From Phaeosaccion multiseriatum (taxonomy: Eukaryota > Ochrophyta, other classes), in assembly GCA_965112735.1 (NCBI GenBank), contig OZ218955.1:2790001-2854000 (forward strand): 64,000 bases of DNA, in the 5' to 3' direction. The position numbers were made by a program, and so were the translations under genes. Position 1 is the stretch's first letter, and the number at the start of each line of letters is the position of its first letter. Below the pieces are notes generated by a model. The model made no database searches. It saw only the letters and a list, made by a program, of their open reading frames with translations, and was not told the origin of the DNA. This document shows positions 39,019-57,048 of the stretch, piece by piece.

Positions 39019-41807
39019 TAGGGGAGATACCCAGCTCCGTGGGACGTCTGATCAAATTGATGCACTTGAGTCTCGACAATAACAAGCTGACCGGTCAGTG
39101 AATGAGTGAATGATTGAGTGAGTGAATGATTGAGTGAGTGAGTGAGTGAATGAGTGAATGATTGAGTGAGTGAGTGTGTGAGTGAGTGAGTGAGTGAGTG
39201 AGTGTGTGAGTGAGTGAGTGAGTGTGTGAGTGGGTGACGGTGTAAGTGAATCATTACGTGAGTGAGTGAGTGAGTGAATGAGTGAGTGAATGATTGATTG
39301 AGTGAGTGAGTGAGTGAGTGAGTGAGTGAGTGAGTGAGTGGGTGAGTGTGTGACGGTGTAAGTGAATCATTACGTGAGTGAGTGAGTGAGTGAGTGAGTG
39401 AGTGAATGAGTGAATGAGTGAGTGAATGATTGATTGAGTGAGTGAGTGAGTGAGTGAGTGAGTGAGTGAGTGAGTGAGTGAGTGAGTGAGTGAGTGAGTA
39501 GTGAGTAAGTGAGTGAGTGAGTGAATCGGCGAGTAAGTTAAATTATAGAGCACACGGGCTCGGTATTGAGTGAGTGATTCAGTGGATGCGTACTGTAAAC
39601 ACGCATCCATTTTCGCTTCATTGCCTCTTGCTCCTTACTTCACAGGGGAAATCCCTCAGGAACTGGGCAGGCTTATGTCATTGAAAGAGCTGTTCCTGGA
39701 GAACAACGGCCTCACCGGTACGTAGTTAGTAGGAAGGAGTAAGAAGGGCTGGGAGGGGAGGAGGTTTGTAGTAAGTCAATGGGTCAGGGGGGAGGTGTGG
39801 TGTCTGCCAAACAGGCCGCCCCAAGTCTTCTCTCTGCCTGCCCGAGGGTGACGTGGTGGCCGGCGCTTCAACTTGTCCTGTCCTGTCCTCTCCGTCTGCG
39901 CCGCTTCATCGCCTCCCCGTCCCCCTCCTCTCCTTTCTCTTTTTCTCTCTCCTCCTCCTCTCCCCTCTCCGTCTGCGCCGCTTCATCGCCTCCCCGTTCC
40001 CCTCCTCTCTCCTCTCCAGGATCCTTTCCGTCTGCCCTGAGGGACCTCCCCCTTCTGCAGGAGCGATGTTCCCTCCCTCAACTCGAGCGCGTCGGCCTCA
40101 GCGGTAACGCCTCTCCGGTGAGCTCTCAATTGAGTTTCAGTTTCGGTGTATTGGCCTCAATGAATATCCTTCCCTCCTTTGTCTCTCATCCTCCGTCTCT
40201 CCCCCGCTCTCCCTCCCTCCCTCCCTTCCTCCCCCCCCCCCCTCTCACTGCCTCTCCCTCTCCCTTCCCCCTCCCTCTCGTCCCTCTCCCTCTCTTCCCT
40301 CCCTCCCTCCCTCTTCTCCGTCCCTCCCTCCCTCCCTTTCCCTCCCTCTCTCCCCTCAGAACCCATCCCTTCGGAGCTGCAAGTACTCGCTGTTGTTGTG
40401 GAGCCGCCCCCAGTCCTCCCCTCGGGTAAGTGGGCCGAGGCGTTGGATGGAAGCACATGAGCCATGTATTAACCATGAGTATGAACCATAAGGGGCAAGC
40501 AAATCGAAGCATGGGGGGGCAGCAGGGGCAGCAGGGGCAGCAGGGGCAGCAGCAGCTCGCGGTTCCCTTCCGTTCCCTTTCCTTCTCTTGCCTTCCTCTC
40601 CCCTTCCCAAGTGCGACCTCTGGTAACTGAGTGCACCGCCTCCACTGCTATTGCTCCTCACGTCTCACGACTTACGACTGGCTGGTCATCTGTACTTGCA
40701 CAGGCATAAAGGGCTCTTCTTGGCCGCCTCTTTCGTCCTCCTCCTCGTCGTCGTCATCTGATGCGGATGGTGCTGATGTTGGTACTACGGTACAGGCCTC
40801 CTTGTCCGCCAACAAGAGTGATGATGGCGGTGCAGAGGGGTCCCCTGAACGAACCGCCTCCCTCGCCGCCATAGATTGGGCCACCCCCCCCAAGGGCAGC
40901 CCCCCCAAGGACAGCAAGGAAGCGACTGGCGCCTACCTGCTCGCGGCTCGGCAGTGTGGCTGGGACGACCACGTCACGATCAACGTACAGCAGGAGGAGC
41001 CGCCTCAGCAAGGGAGGGAAGCACAGCAGGGAGAGCCGCAGAGCACGTACATGTATGAGCTGTGGTTCCCTCTGGAGCTGACAAACTCAGACTACGTGCA
41101 GAGGATTATGGGCATGCTCGGAGGGGCGTTGCTGCCGGCCTATCTCGAGGCGGTGGGGGAGGAGCACGGGGCGGAGAGGATGAAGGCGTACAGCTTCAGT
41201 GGGTACACCGGAGGGGGTTGGGGCGCTTTGGCCACCGTGAAGGATGAGGAGATGGATGTCTACCTTATCATGGAGCACATTGAACAGAACATACGTGAGT
41301 GAGTGCTTTGTGTGGGTGCGTGGGTGGGTGCGTGTAGTACATCAGTGGTTGGGTGGGTTGGTGGGTGGGTGGGTAGGTGGGCATCGTAACTAAATGTCCC
41401 CTGTTTGTGATCTTCAGCCGTCTTACCAACCCCATCCACTGCCATTCACTGCCATCCCCCACCCCCGAAATGTAGACCTCTACGCCCAACCATCTATGCT
41501 TGGCCAATGTGCGGCGAGTTTAAGGTCCAAAGCGGCCTTCGTGCGAGAGGCTCGCCACCAACTGGCGCACGCACACACACACGCGCACACACACGCCCAT
41601 GCGTCTCCCGAGACGAGTATGACCCGGGCCTTTGTGACGGAAACCTTCGCCCTTGCTACCTCGCTCGTGGCCGCCGCTCGGCTCCCAGGGGGGGCATTGA
41701 AGCAGAACCTTTTGCGGCTCAAGAAGCAGTACAAAGACCACCAGGCGTGGCGGGAGCAGCGGGGACAGCCCAGGCCCAAGCGAGCCTCATTTGAAATTGC
41801 TTTTTAA
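36654..41807 (+). CDS. Plant-type leucine-rich-repeat protein with one repeat per exon
   Basis: Eleven exons join in phase to 564 residues: 36654-36834, 36989-37069, 37239-37310, 37617-37688, 38319-38390, 39022-39093, 39646-39717, 40020-40103, 40360-40425, 40704-41294, 41476-41807. Exons 2-7 each encode one 24-25-residue repeat of the type GxIPxxLGxLxxLxxLxLxxNxLxG (for example PIPVELGNLPKLTELYLNDN). Five of them are exactly 72 bases and all are bounded by phase-1 introns. Exons 8-9 hold shorter or degenerate repeats. Exon 10 has a Ser tract, then a folded domain with YMYELWFPLELTNSDYVQRI and a Gly-Gly-rich turn; exon 11 adds a His-rich loop and a basic helix. No kinase and no membrane helix are seen, so it is not a standard receptor kinase; a binding or scaffold role is likely. 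Exon 1 is the least certain. Confidence 0.8.
38055..38164. repeat. (CCCT)n tract
   Basis: Over 20 CCCT units in an LRR-gene intron, about 155 bases upstream of the acceptor at 38318. Confidence 0.92.
39094..39530 (+). repeat. (GAGT)n field starting at a 5' splice site
   Basis: The donor after exon 39022-39093 (GTCAGTGAATGAGTG) continues into more than 400 bases of GAGT/GAAT tetranucleotides. Two internal copies of a 60-base segment with GACGGTGTAAGTGAATCATT show higher-order duplication. Confidence 0.93.
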
Positions 41808-42013
41808 TTTTAATGTTAAAAAAAAATAATTCCATAATTAATTACATTATTTACCACAGCCTCTGTCACCACCCCACAAGGCTGCACCCACCCTTACGCT
41901 ACCCCTTCCGCTCCTCTCCACCGCTCATACTCCCCTCCTGCCCGCTCCCCCGCGCCTGCCCGCCCTCCCTCCAACCCACGCTATCTCTCATGGTGCCCCC
42001 CTGTGTGTTTCAT

Positions 42014-43096
42014 TCATTTCAGTCTGGCAAACAGGGAGGCCTCTCTCCTGCTCCCTTTCTGCTCCCCCCGCCCACCCAAGAGGGGTTTGCACATATCCTC
42101 TGCAGCCCGCAGCTCCAGTCCCTCTCCCAGGCCCAGCCCCATGCGATCCGCAGCAGCCTCGACGGCCGGAACTGAAACTGAATCTGAAACTGCACCGGCC
42201 GTGAGCTGCAACTGGCTGCCGCAGCCAGAGGTCGTGCCCGTCACGGCTAGAATCAATCCCCCGGCACCAGTCGCCTTCGTCGTCGCCCCTCTCTCCCTCT
42301 TCCTCGCGCCGGCCGGATCGATCACAACGCTCTTGCTGCCACTGCTGCTAAGGTTCATCTCGCTCACGGAGAGAAGTCCGCCCCGCATGTGCAGGGGTTG
42401 GTTCTCTCCATCCTCCTCCTCCTCCTCCTCCTCCTCCTCCTCCTCCTCCTCCTCCTCCTTCCTCTCCTCCTGCTGCTCCTCCTCCTCCCCCTCCTCCTCC
42501 TCCTCCTCCTCCCTTCTCTTCTCCCACTCCAAGTCCGCTCTAACCTCCTCCAGCGCTCGACTATAGTCCCACATGGCGCTCTGTAGATAGAATGTGCACT
42601 CCTTGGGGCCGAGGCCGCTCTCGGAGCAGAGCTTCACCACCTTCACCTCTTCGTTCATGGGTTGAGATCGAGTGTGAGCCTCATCGGGGGCGAGGCGGTT
42701 TGGTACCACAAGCACTCTGGCGTGTGTGTGTGTGTGTGTGTGTGTGTGCGAAGGTGGAGGAGGGGAGGACGCGTGGGTGTGGAGAAGGGGGAGGAGGGGA
42801 GGGACGTGCAACAGATGGGGACATGTATGGGAAGAAGGGAGAGAGTGGGGGGGGGGGGGGAGGAAGGGGGAGAGGGAGAGGAAGAGGGATGGAGAGAGGA
42901 GAGAAGACAGTAGAGGAGAAGGGGGAGAGAGCAGGAGGGAGTGGAGGGGCGCCACGAGAGACAGGAAGAAGGAAGAGGTTAGGAGGAGTGTGAACATACA
43001 CCGCGTGGGACAGACGCGCACAAGGTTGACTGCAAGGAACCCTACCGTGCCTCATCAGACCTGGCAAGTCTTTGACCTCGGCCGTACCTCCCTCCC

Positions 43097-43143
<47 letters not shown>

Positions 43144-43358
43144 CCTCTTCTCCCTGATCCATCTCCGTCCCTCCTCCTCCTCTCTCTCCATCTCTGCGTC
43201 TCCCTCATCCCCCTCCTCTTCCTCCTCCTCCTCCTCCTCCCCCTCCTCCTCCTCCTCCTCCTCCTCCGCCTCCTCCTCCTCCTCCTCCTCCTCCTCCTCC
43301 TCTCTCTCTCTAGTACAAGTAATCCTCCCTCTCAAGCACCAAACAAGCCCCTGACCAC

Positions 43359-43389
<31 letters not shown>

Positions 43390-44347
43390 GCAGAGTCGGA
43401 AGTGATCTCCAAAGAACTTGTTGAGCTTCTGCAGCTCCTTCTTGCTCACACGGTAGCGCTGAGAGGTCGCGCAGGGGAGAGAGAAATGAGCATCGAGAGA
43501 CGCATTGGGAGTACAGACAGAAGTTAGTTTCTCCTCTTCCTCCAACCCTCCTCCTCCTCGTCGTCCCCCTCCCCTTCCTCCTCCTCCTCGGCCTCCTCCT
43601 CCTCCTCCTCCTCCTTCCCCTCCTCCTCCTCCTCCTCCTCCTCCTCCTCCTCCTCCTCCTCTTCCTCCTCCTCCTTCTCCTACTTCCTCGGTGTAGCGGA
43701 TGGTACCCACCATGCATATTCCTGTCAGTGTGTCCTCAGGCATTACCACATGCTCAAAGAAGGGCTGTGGTGGGGTGGGGCAGGACGAGGATGCCTGGGC
43801 CTGCGGTGAAGGGCTCCCTGCACCACACAAGACAAGAATGGGCGGGGGTGGATGAAAATGGACATGTCCGGGCGCGGGGAAGGCAGTGCGGGAGTGGGTG
43901 TGGTGGGTGATTTCCCTAGAGGAACAGCACTGGAGGAGTGCGAAAGGGCTCCATCTGGGGCTATAATCTTGATCACGCACCATCTTCAGGTGCATGCATT
44001 GGTGCGACCCCGCTCTCCACGGATCCCTGGGGACCCAGCGGCACCGCCCCTTGTGTACCTTGCAGCTCCCAGTCACCGCTGTCGAGCCTGATCCATTGCA
44101 GCCCGGGAGGGGGTGGGGGAAGTGGCTTCGAGAGTGCCTTGTAGTCTATGGGAGATTTTTGATGTCCAGCAGCAAGCAAAGGAAGAGAGGATTACAGGAA
44201 GGGCTGACATGAGGGCAGAGGGAGGGTTCAAGTTAACACTTTTCCCCTACACCCCCCCCCCCGCTCTTTCTCCCCTCTTTCTCCAGCCTGTTTCTTCTCT
44301 CTCAGTCTTCTCTATCACCCTATCTCTCTCTTCCCACCGCTCTCTCG

Positions 44348-44426
<79 letters not shown>

Positions 44427-44635
44427 TCTTTCTTTCTTTCTTCCTCCCTAGAAGGGGGCGAGGAGCGCCCCTTGGAGGCTCAGACTCTCTGGTTCTATCC
44501 CTCTATCCTTCTCTCTCCCTCTAGCTCTTTGTTCTGTTTCTTTTTTTCTCTGACTCAACTCAACTAACTCATTCACTCACCTACAACGGGAGGGAGATCG
44601 ATATGTTTTTGCCGCCGCAAACCCACGATCATCAT
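42014..44635 (-). CDS. LysM plus UBA-like domain protein
   Basis: Exons 44635-44581, 44145-44059, 43817-43711, 43458-43388 and 42716-42014 join in phase to 340 residues. A proline run and GLQWIRLDSGDWELQ are followed by a LysM motif split over two exons: FFEHVVMPEDTLTGICM and RYRVSKKELQKLNKFFGDHF. LysM classically binds chitin or peptidoglycan sugars, but intracellular single-LysM proteins are common in eukaryotes. Exon 5 starts RVLVVPNRLAP and encodes a UBA-like three-helix unit (VVKLCSESGLGPKECTFYLQ then WDYSRALEEVRADLEWE), then a poly-Glu run and a Gly/Ser-rich tail. UBA domains bind ubiquitin. No signal peptide or membrane helix is seen, so a cytosolic adaptor is likely. The divergent partner is the MFS transporter gene. 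Confidence 0.8.
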
Positions 44636-44864
44636 CTTGAGGGTTCCACGCGACCCTTCAGTTCACGAATTCTCTTTCTTCTCCTCTTCAGCGCCTTCTC
44701 CTGTCCTCACGGAGCTATTGCTTTCAAAGAAACAAAGGTTTTCACGTTTGGTTTTTTTTGCCAACCTGTGATGATTCCATTTTCCCTTTTTCCTTTTTCT
44801 ATTTGCTTGCTTGCTTGGTTCGTCCTACGCCATTGCAACTCAGCCATCGCGTCGAAGTGGAGGT
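44636..44864. promoter_or_regulatory. Shared divergent promoter, LysM-UBA and MFS genes
   Basis: 229 bases between start codons. T-rich 44750-44815 on the plus strand. Inferred from position only. Confidence 0.4.
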
Positions 44865-51175
<6,311 letters not shown>

Positions 51176-51839
51176 GAGTTTAGAGCTTCGATCGTGTCTC
51201 TCTTTGGAGTAGCCATTGGTGGATGATGGATTCAATGGATGATGGCTCGCTAAAAGTAATAAAATTTCAGTTTCTTCTTCTTTCTCCACCTCACACTTGC
51301 TTCCTCCTCCACAAGAGTGTGCTTACAACTTCTGTTTTGCCCTTCAGCCTCCAAGGTATATTGTGTGGGAATAGAGCAGGAGTGGCAAGGGTACTGGCCC
51401 CGGCACGTCGCCGGCGGCTGCGATTGCTATTGCATCAAGTCATGCGATATTGAATCTTCTGCATGTCCCGTCCAGAGCTGGCCCTCTTGCGGATGTTGTG
51501 ATGTACAGGGTAGTCGGTGCAATGCAGTAGCAGCAGCAGGCGCGAGTGTGCATTGCCTTTTTCCAGGGATCCAACCCTGATATGTGTTCTCGTGATTAGC
51601 TTTTGCCAACCTGCTTGTTGCCCCATTGTTTTCCCCAGGAGGAGTGCTCTTGCGTGTTAGTGTGTGCTTGGGAAGGACCATCGGCGCTCAAGCTATGTGC
51701 GCCACTGGACTGATCACCCCCCCTCCTCTCTCCTTGTATTACATCTGAATGTTCTATTGACTGCTCTGGCATCCCTTTTTTTTTTGTTCTGAGGATGCAA
51801 TCCCCCCCTCCATCCATCCATCCCCTCCTCCAGATAAAC
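51176..51839. other. Intergenic region, same-strand neighbours
   Basis: 3' flank of the MFS gene and 5' flank of the translocator gene. A pyrimidine tract and CAG end at 51834, just before the translocator start, and look like a splice acceptor. An upstream exon, perhaps encoding a targeting peptide, may lie here, but none was identified. Confidence 0.45.
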
Positions 51840-54800
51840 ATGGCGACCTCTAAGCCTATGCTGGCGGTTCTCTTCCTGGCCTGGTACGGATTCAACCTTT
51901 TCTACAACATCTCCAACAAGCAGGTGTGGAGAGGAAGAAGCCCAAACCAGAACCCACTTTGTTCCAGCACACACCCTCACGAGAATTGCGAGAACCTCGG
52001 GGGGGGGGGGGGGAAGGAGGAGGAAGGATGGCACTGGGGCCAAGGCCCTTCGTGAGACTCATGAATGATAATGAGTGTGCAGATCTCCCGACAGGAACTC
52101 TACTACTCCAATTGACCACTCGTGTATGTCATGTCTGCTGCTCTCCCCCCCGTGTGCGGCTCCTCCCTCAGGTTGCCAAGGTGCTGGACCTCCCATGGAC
52201 GCTATCCGCGTGCCAGATGCTCGTAGGTGAGGGAGGGGTGAGGCCCACTTAACTGATGAGAGGGTGTGAAGGAGAGAGGGGAGGAGCTGGACATTTGCCG
52301 CCCTCTGCTTCTTCTCTGTGCCTTTTGTTTCCTTCTGTGGTTTAACTGTTGCGCACCACAAACACTACCTCCAGGCGACCCCTCCCCTCCCCTCCCCTCC
52401 CCCTTTCTGATCACTGGGGCAACACTGTTCCATCCAATTGCGACTGAAGTATCCCACTGATGGGCTTCTCTGGTCGAAGCACCACCTACCTCACCTCCGC
52501 CCCCCGCTCCCCTATGAACCCGTTCCACCTCCAACCCCCCCACCCTCTTCTTGTCCACCCCCCCCCCCTCGTTGCACCCCCACCCCCAGGCCTGCTGTAC
52601 ATCATCCCCTCGTGGATATTGGGCATGCAAAAGCCCCCCAAGCTGAGCTTCGCTGAGGCTGGAAATGTGAGCTAAACGCCCCTCCTCATCCTCTTTCTCC
52701 CCCATCCTACTCCGGCCCTCGTCCTCCTCGTCCTCCTCGTCCTGCTCGTCATCCTCGTCCTCCTCCTCGTCCTCCTCCTCGTCCTCCTCCTCCTCCTCCT
52801 CCTCCTCCTCCTCCTCCTCCTCCTCCTCCTCCTCCTCCTCATCATCATCATCATCATCCTCCTCCTTCTCCTCATCGTCCTCCTCCTCCTCCTCATCATC
52901 ATCATCGTCCTCCTCCTCCTCCTTCTCCTCGTCCTCCTTCTCTTCCTATTCTCCATAGTACTCCATCCGCGCCTCTACTTCTGCCCCTGAATCGCCCCCC
53001 TCTGCTCCGACGACCTCCACGCTCCTGACCGTTCTCTCACCCTCGCTCTCGCGGCTCTCTCTCTCACACACACACTCTCGCTCTCTCGGCTCTGTCTCCT
53101 CTCTCACTCACTCACTGTCTCCCTCTGACTCGCTCTCCTCCGCCTCTCCACTGTACTTCCCTCTCCTCTCCCCTCCTGCCCTGCCCTGGAATGCCATCAG
53201 CTGCTGCACATCGCCGTTCTCCACGCTGGCGGCCACTTGGCGGCGGTCATGAGCATGTTCGCAGGTGAGGACAGAGGGAGTAAGGTAGTGAGTGCTTATG
53301 TCAGTGAGTGAGAGAGTGAGTGCTTATGTCAGCGAGTGAGCGAGTGAGCGAGTGAGTGAGTGAGTGAGTGAGTCGAGTGACGGATCGAGGGAGGGAGGGA
53401 AAGAGACGGGGTGAGTAGGTACCAACTGGAGCTATCTTTCGTCCCTTCTCCAAGTCTCCAAGTACACGGCGGGGACGGGCGCAGCCGAGGCAGAGAGAGA
53501 GAGAGTGTAGAGCCTTCTGCCCGAAAGAGCGTTTGCTTCCCTCAATGTGCTCACTGTGCTCACTGTCTATGGGCGGTCCTGATCATTTTATGTAGTCTTA
53601 TATAGTGTTATGTACTTGCTGCCTCTCTCGGGTGCTGATCATGTTATGTACTCTTACATAGTGTTATGTACTTGCTGCCTCTCTCGGGTCCTGATCATGT
53701 TGTTTGCTGCCTCTCTCGGCCGCCCCTACACCCCCCCCCCCCTCTCTTCAATCTTGTCTCTACTCTGCCTGGTCCGGACCCACTCATCAACCAATCAATC
53801 ATGTGTTAGGCGCCGTTTCCTTCACGCACATTATTAAGGTGAGGGAGCGTGTGGTAGGGTGTGTAGGGAAATGAAGGAAAAGCTTTTCTTCTCGTGTCTC
53901 CAATTATCTTCTAGGGAGGGAGCGTTGTGGGGGGGAAATGTATGTGGAGGGAGGCGTCACCCCCCCTCCCCTCCTGCCCTGCCCTGCCCTGCCCTGCCCT
54001 GCCCTGCCCTCCCCTCCTACCGCTAGAAACATGCCTGAGACCTACCTACTACTGCCTGTCCAAATGCCTGTCCATATGTCTCCCCATATGCCTGCGCACA
54101 CGACTGACCGTACCCCTCTCCATAACCTTCTCCCCCTCACCCCCACCCGCACCCCCTTCCTCCTTCCCTCCCCCCTTCCCTTAGGCCTCGGAGCCGGTAG
54201 TGGGCACCCTCATCGGTCCTTTGTTCGGCAGCCCCATCAAACTGAACTTTGCCAACCTCTGTCTGCTGCCCATCGTGGGGGGCGTGGCCTTCGCCGCCAT
54301 GAAGCCCGGACAGGGCCTCGACCTTGCGCAGCTCGCCACCTACGCCTCCGGTGAGTGGAGGGAGTGCAGGGGGAGGAAGTGAGGGAGGGACCCACGCACA
54401 CACTTACACACACATACACACACACGCATCTTGGCCGATGATAGTACACAAAATATACGCTCTGCAGCCCTCAAGAAGGGGGCGATGTAGACTCATTTAC
54501 TCTCCAATTAGTCCTCTAGAGGCCTCGCAGATGTGTGTGTAGTTGTGTGTGTGTGTGTGTTTCAGAGTCACGCCATGTCATTGGTACCGCTGTCTGTCGT
54601 TCTGTTCTGCCCCTTGTCTCACCCAACTCTCCCCCTCCCTGTCTCTCGCCCGATCCCACGCCACCCCACCCTCACCCCCCCCCCCCCCCCACAGCCATGG
54701 CTATGGCGTCCAATGTGGCCTTCGCCTTCCGCGGCTGCTTCTCCAAGCAGGTTAGAGAAGGAGGACTGCGTGACTGGCTGACTGACTGACTGACTGACTG

Positions 54801-55090
54801 ACTGACTGAGTATGACTTTCTGACTGGCTGGCTGACTGACTGACTGACTGACTGAGAATGACTATCTGACTGGCTGACTGAGAATGACTATCTGACTGGC
54901 TGACTGACTGACTGGCTGGCTGGCTGATTGACTGACTGAGCGACCAATTGACTGGCTGACTGGCGGCCTTCCTCCCGCCCCTCTACCCTTCCTTCCTTCC
55001 TGACTGCCGTCCTGCCGTCCTCCTGCCTTACGGCCTTCCTTTCTGACCTTCCCTCCTTCCCTCCGTCCCTTCCACTCCCCGATTCACAAA

Positions 55091-55132
<42 letters not shown>

Positions 55133-55804
55133 CAGGTCATGACCCCTGCCTTCAAGACCGAGAAGAACATGACCCCCTCCAACACGTACGCCGTGCTGAC
55201 CATCATCTCCTGCTTCATCCTCGTGCCCCTGGCCTTCGTCATGGAGGGTGACCTCATCGCCGACAAGTGGGCCAAGGTGGAGGACCAGACCTTCGTGCTG
55301 AAGCAGTCGCTGCTGTGCGGGGCATGCTACTACGCTTACAACGAGATGGGCTACCGCGTGCTCGGGGAGCTTGATGCCGTGTCCACCGCCGTCGGAAACA
55401 CCATCAAGTGAGTACAATTACGGGGCATGGTGATTATATTATGTCAATGATATGTTGCATGTGGTTATGTAACGTCCCATGTTGTATGTGATGGGTGTGT
55501 GTTGATGTGTGTAGGTAGGTGTCTCTCATCTCATCTTTTCTTACCTTATCTTATCTTATCTTATCGTATCTTGTCTCTTATCCGTCCTCCTCCTCCCTCC
55601 CTCCCCTCCTTTCCTCCTCCTCCTCCCCCCCCTTCCCCCTCCTCCCCCCTCAGGCGTGTGGTGATCATGGCGGGCTCAGTGCTGCTGCTTGGCGAGGACA
55701 TGAACAGCAACAAGCTCATTGGTGCTTCTGTGGCCGTCCTCGGAACCCTGGCTTATTCCGTGGCCAAGGCCCAAGGAGCCGCACCCAAGGCCAAGGCGTC
55801 TTAA
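51840..55804 (+). CDS. Triose-phosphate/phosphate translocator family protein
   Basis: Nine exons join in phase to 317 residues, the size of the mature translocator core: 51840-51923, 52172-52226, 52590-52666, 53201-53264, 53810-53838, 54185-54350, 54695-54750, 55136-55407, 55654-55804. Family features: FLAWYGFNLFYNISNKQ at the first helix, FTHIIKASEPVV with the substrate-binding Lys, and YNEMGYRVLGELDAVSTAVG running into NTIKRVVIM, with the Lys-Arg pair that binds the phosphate of the substrate. The family exchanges phosphate for triose phosphate, phosphoenolpyruvate, pentose or hexose phosphate. No signal or transit peptide precedes the core with this start, so either an upstream exon is missing or the protein sits in an outer plastid or secretory membrane. 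Dispersed TGCCCATATGCC-type motifs lie in the intron before exon 6. Confidence 0.92.
52715..52955. repeat. (CTC)n/(ATC)n field
   Basis: CTC, GTC and ATC triplets in an intron of the translocator gene, beginning about 50 bases after the donor at 52667. Confidence 0.93.
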
Positions 55805-57048
55805 GCCAATGAAGCATGAACGAATCAATGTACCGGACTACATGAATACACGGGCATATGGGCAGCAGCAGCAGTAGCAGCGGCGGCAGCAGCAGCGGCG
55901 GTGACTTTGGTAGAAGGATGGGACGAGATTTGTGGTGTGAGGGATGGGATGACGGGCGGGAAACCGGCCAGGGGATGGACTGGCGACTACGGACGGGGCT
56001 GCTCCTCTTGCTCCTCAATGCGAGAGAGAAAAGGAAGGGAGGGGGTGAGGAGGGGAGGGAAAAGGGTGGGGGTTGAGGGCCTGGCTGGGCGGCCGCATGG
56101 CTTTACGGGTACGACAGTTGGGCGTGCGGGTACAACAAATGGCTTGCCGCTGCGGCACGAGACCATTTTGATACCGCTTTGTGCGGAGGGAGGTATGCTC
56201 GTAAGATAGAGGGGAGGTTGGGTGGTTACTGTATCGCAGGATAGGTGGGGAGGGGGCAGGACGGAAGGGGGGGGGTGACGTTAAATGAAGTGAGTGAAGA
56301 GTAGGAGGGGGGCGGGGAGGGGAAGGAGGCAGCAGTAGGTACTTAGTACTACGTATTTTTAGTTAGTTTAACTGGCGACAGTAGAGGTAGGGGACACACA
56401 CTACACACGCAATATTTTCCTTAGTATGACAGTTACTGATAGAACCACTGTGTACACCCAAACGCTGTTCGCCACTCGCCACGCCCCCCACTACCCATGA
56501 GGGCACAACGTAAGTGTAGAAAGACTTACAACCTGCTTGACGTCACCTTGCCTTCAGCGGTGGTCCTATTTCTAGCCAGTGCGATGCCGATCCCCCTTCT
56601 GTGCTGTGCGGGGAGACTCTCCAAAAGCGGTGTAGGAGCAATCGTGTGCTCTTGGCGGGTGACCGATCGGACACGCTGGTCAATGAAATGTCACCCTGGG
56701 CCGGGAGCCAACGAATGAATGACTGCACCTTCACCGCTACTGCCGAGAGCCTACAGCACAGACAGCACGAGGCACAAGCCACCCACTAGTCACCTGCGGC
56801 ATCGCATTACAATGCCTTTGTTGCACATGTCCTTTCGGAAACAGCCCTCTCACGTAAAGCAGAAGCACAAGCAGCAAGGCACCACGAAGAGCAGAGCTGG
56901 GAGCTAGGAGGTCTTTCCCATCGTGGCTTTACGGCAAGCCAGCGGGGCATCAACAGCGACGCTAAGAACGTCCTAGCTCTGCTGTTAGTGGTGCCTTGCA
57001 GCTCATGCCTGCTCCCACTGGTTTTGCTGCTGCTTGCTGCTGCTCCCG
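55805..57048. other. Convergent intergenic region
   Basis: 3' flanks of the translocator (plus) and a small gene (minus). It contains a CAG/CGG stretch with GGGCATATGGGCAG (55852-55890) and an imperfect hairpin listed separately. No exon supported. Confidence 0.55.
56874..56999. repeat. Imperfect inverted repeat with 61-base loop
   Basis: Arms 56874-56909 and 56971-56999 pair through GCAAGGCACCAC and AGCAGAGCT blocks, then AGGA at the base of the loop; the left arm has a short insertion. It could be a stem-loop in a transcript or a remnant of a small inverted-repeat element. Confidence 0.7.

Noticed and set aside
39254-39610. Frame reading repeated S-L-T-H
   Set aside because: Tetranucleotide repeat in an intron.
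40631-40703. Extension of LRR exon 10 upstream to 40631
   Set aside because: The open frame continues upstream, but a CAG acceptor at 40703 gives the right phase with the previous exon, and the extension has no ATG.
44303-44455. (CT)n-rich frame with poly-Ser/Leu
   Set aside because: Intron of the LysM-UBA gene on the other strand; pure dinucleotide sequence.
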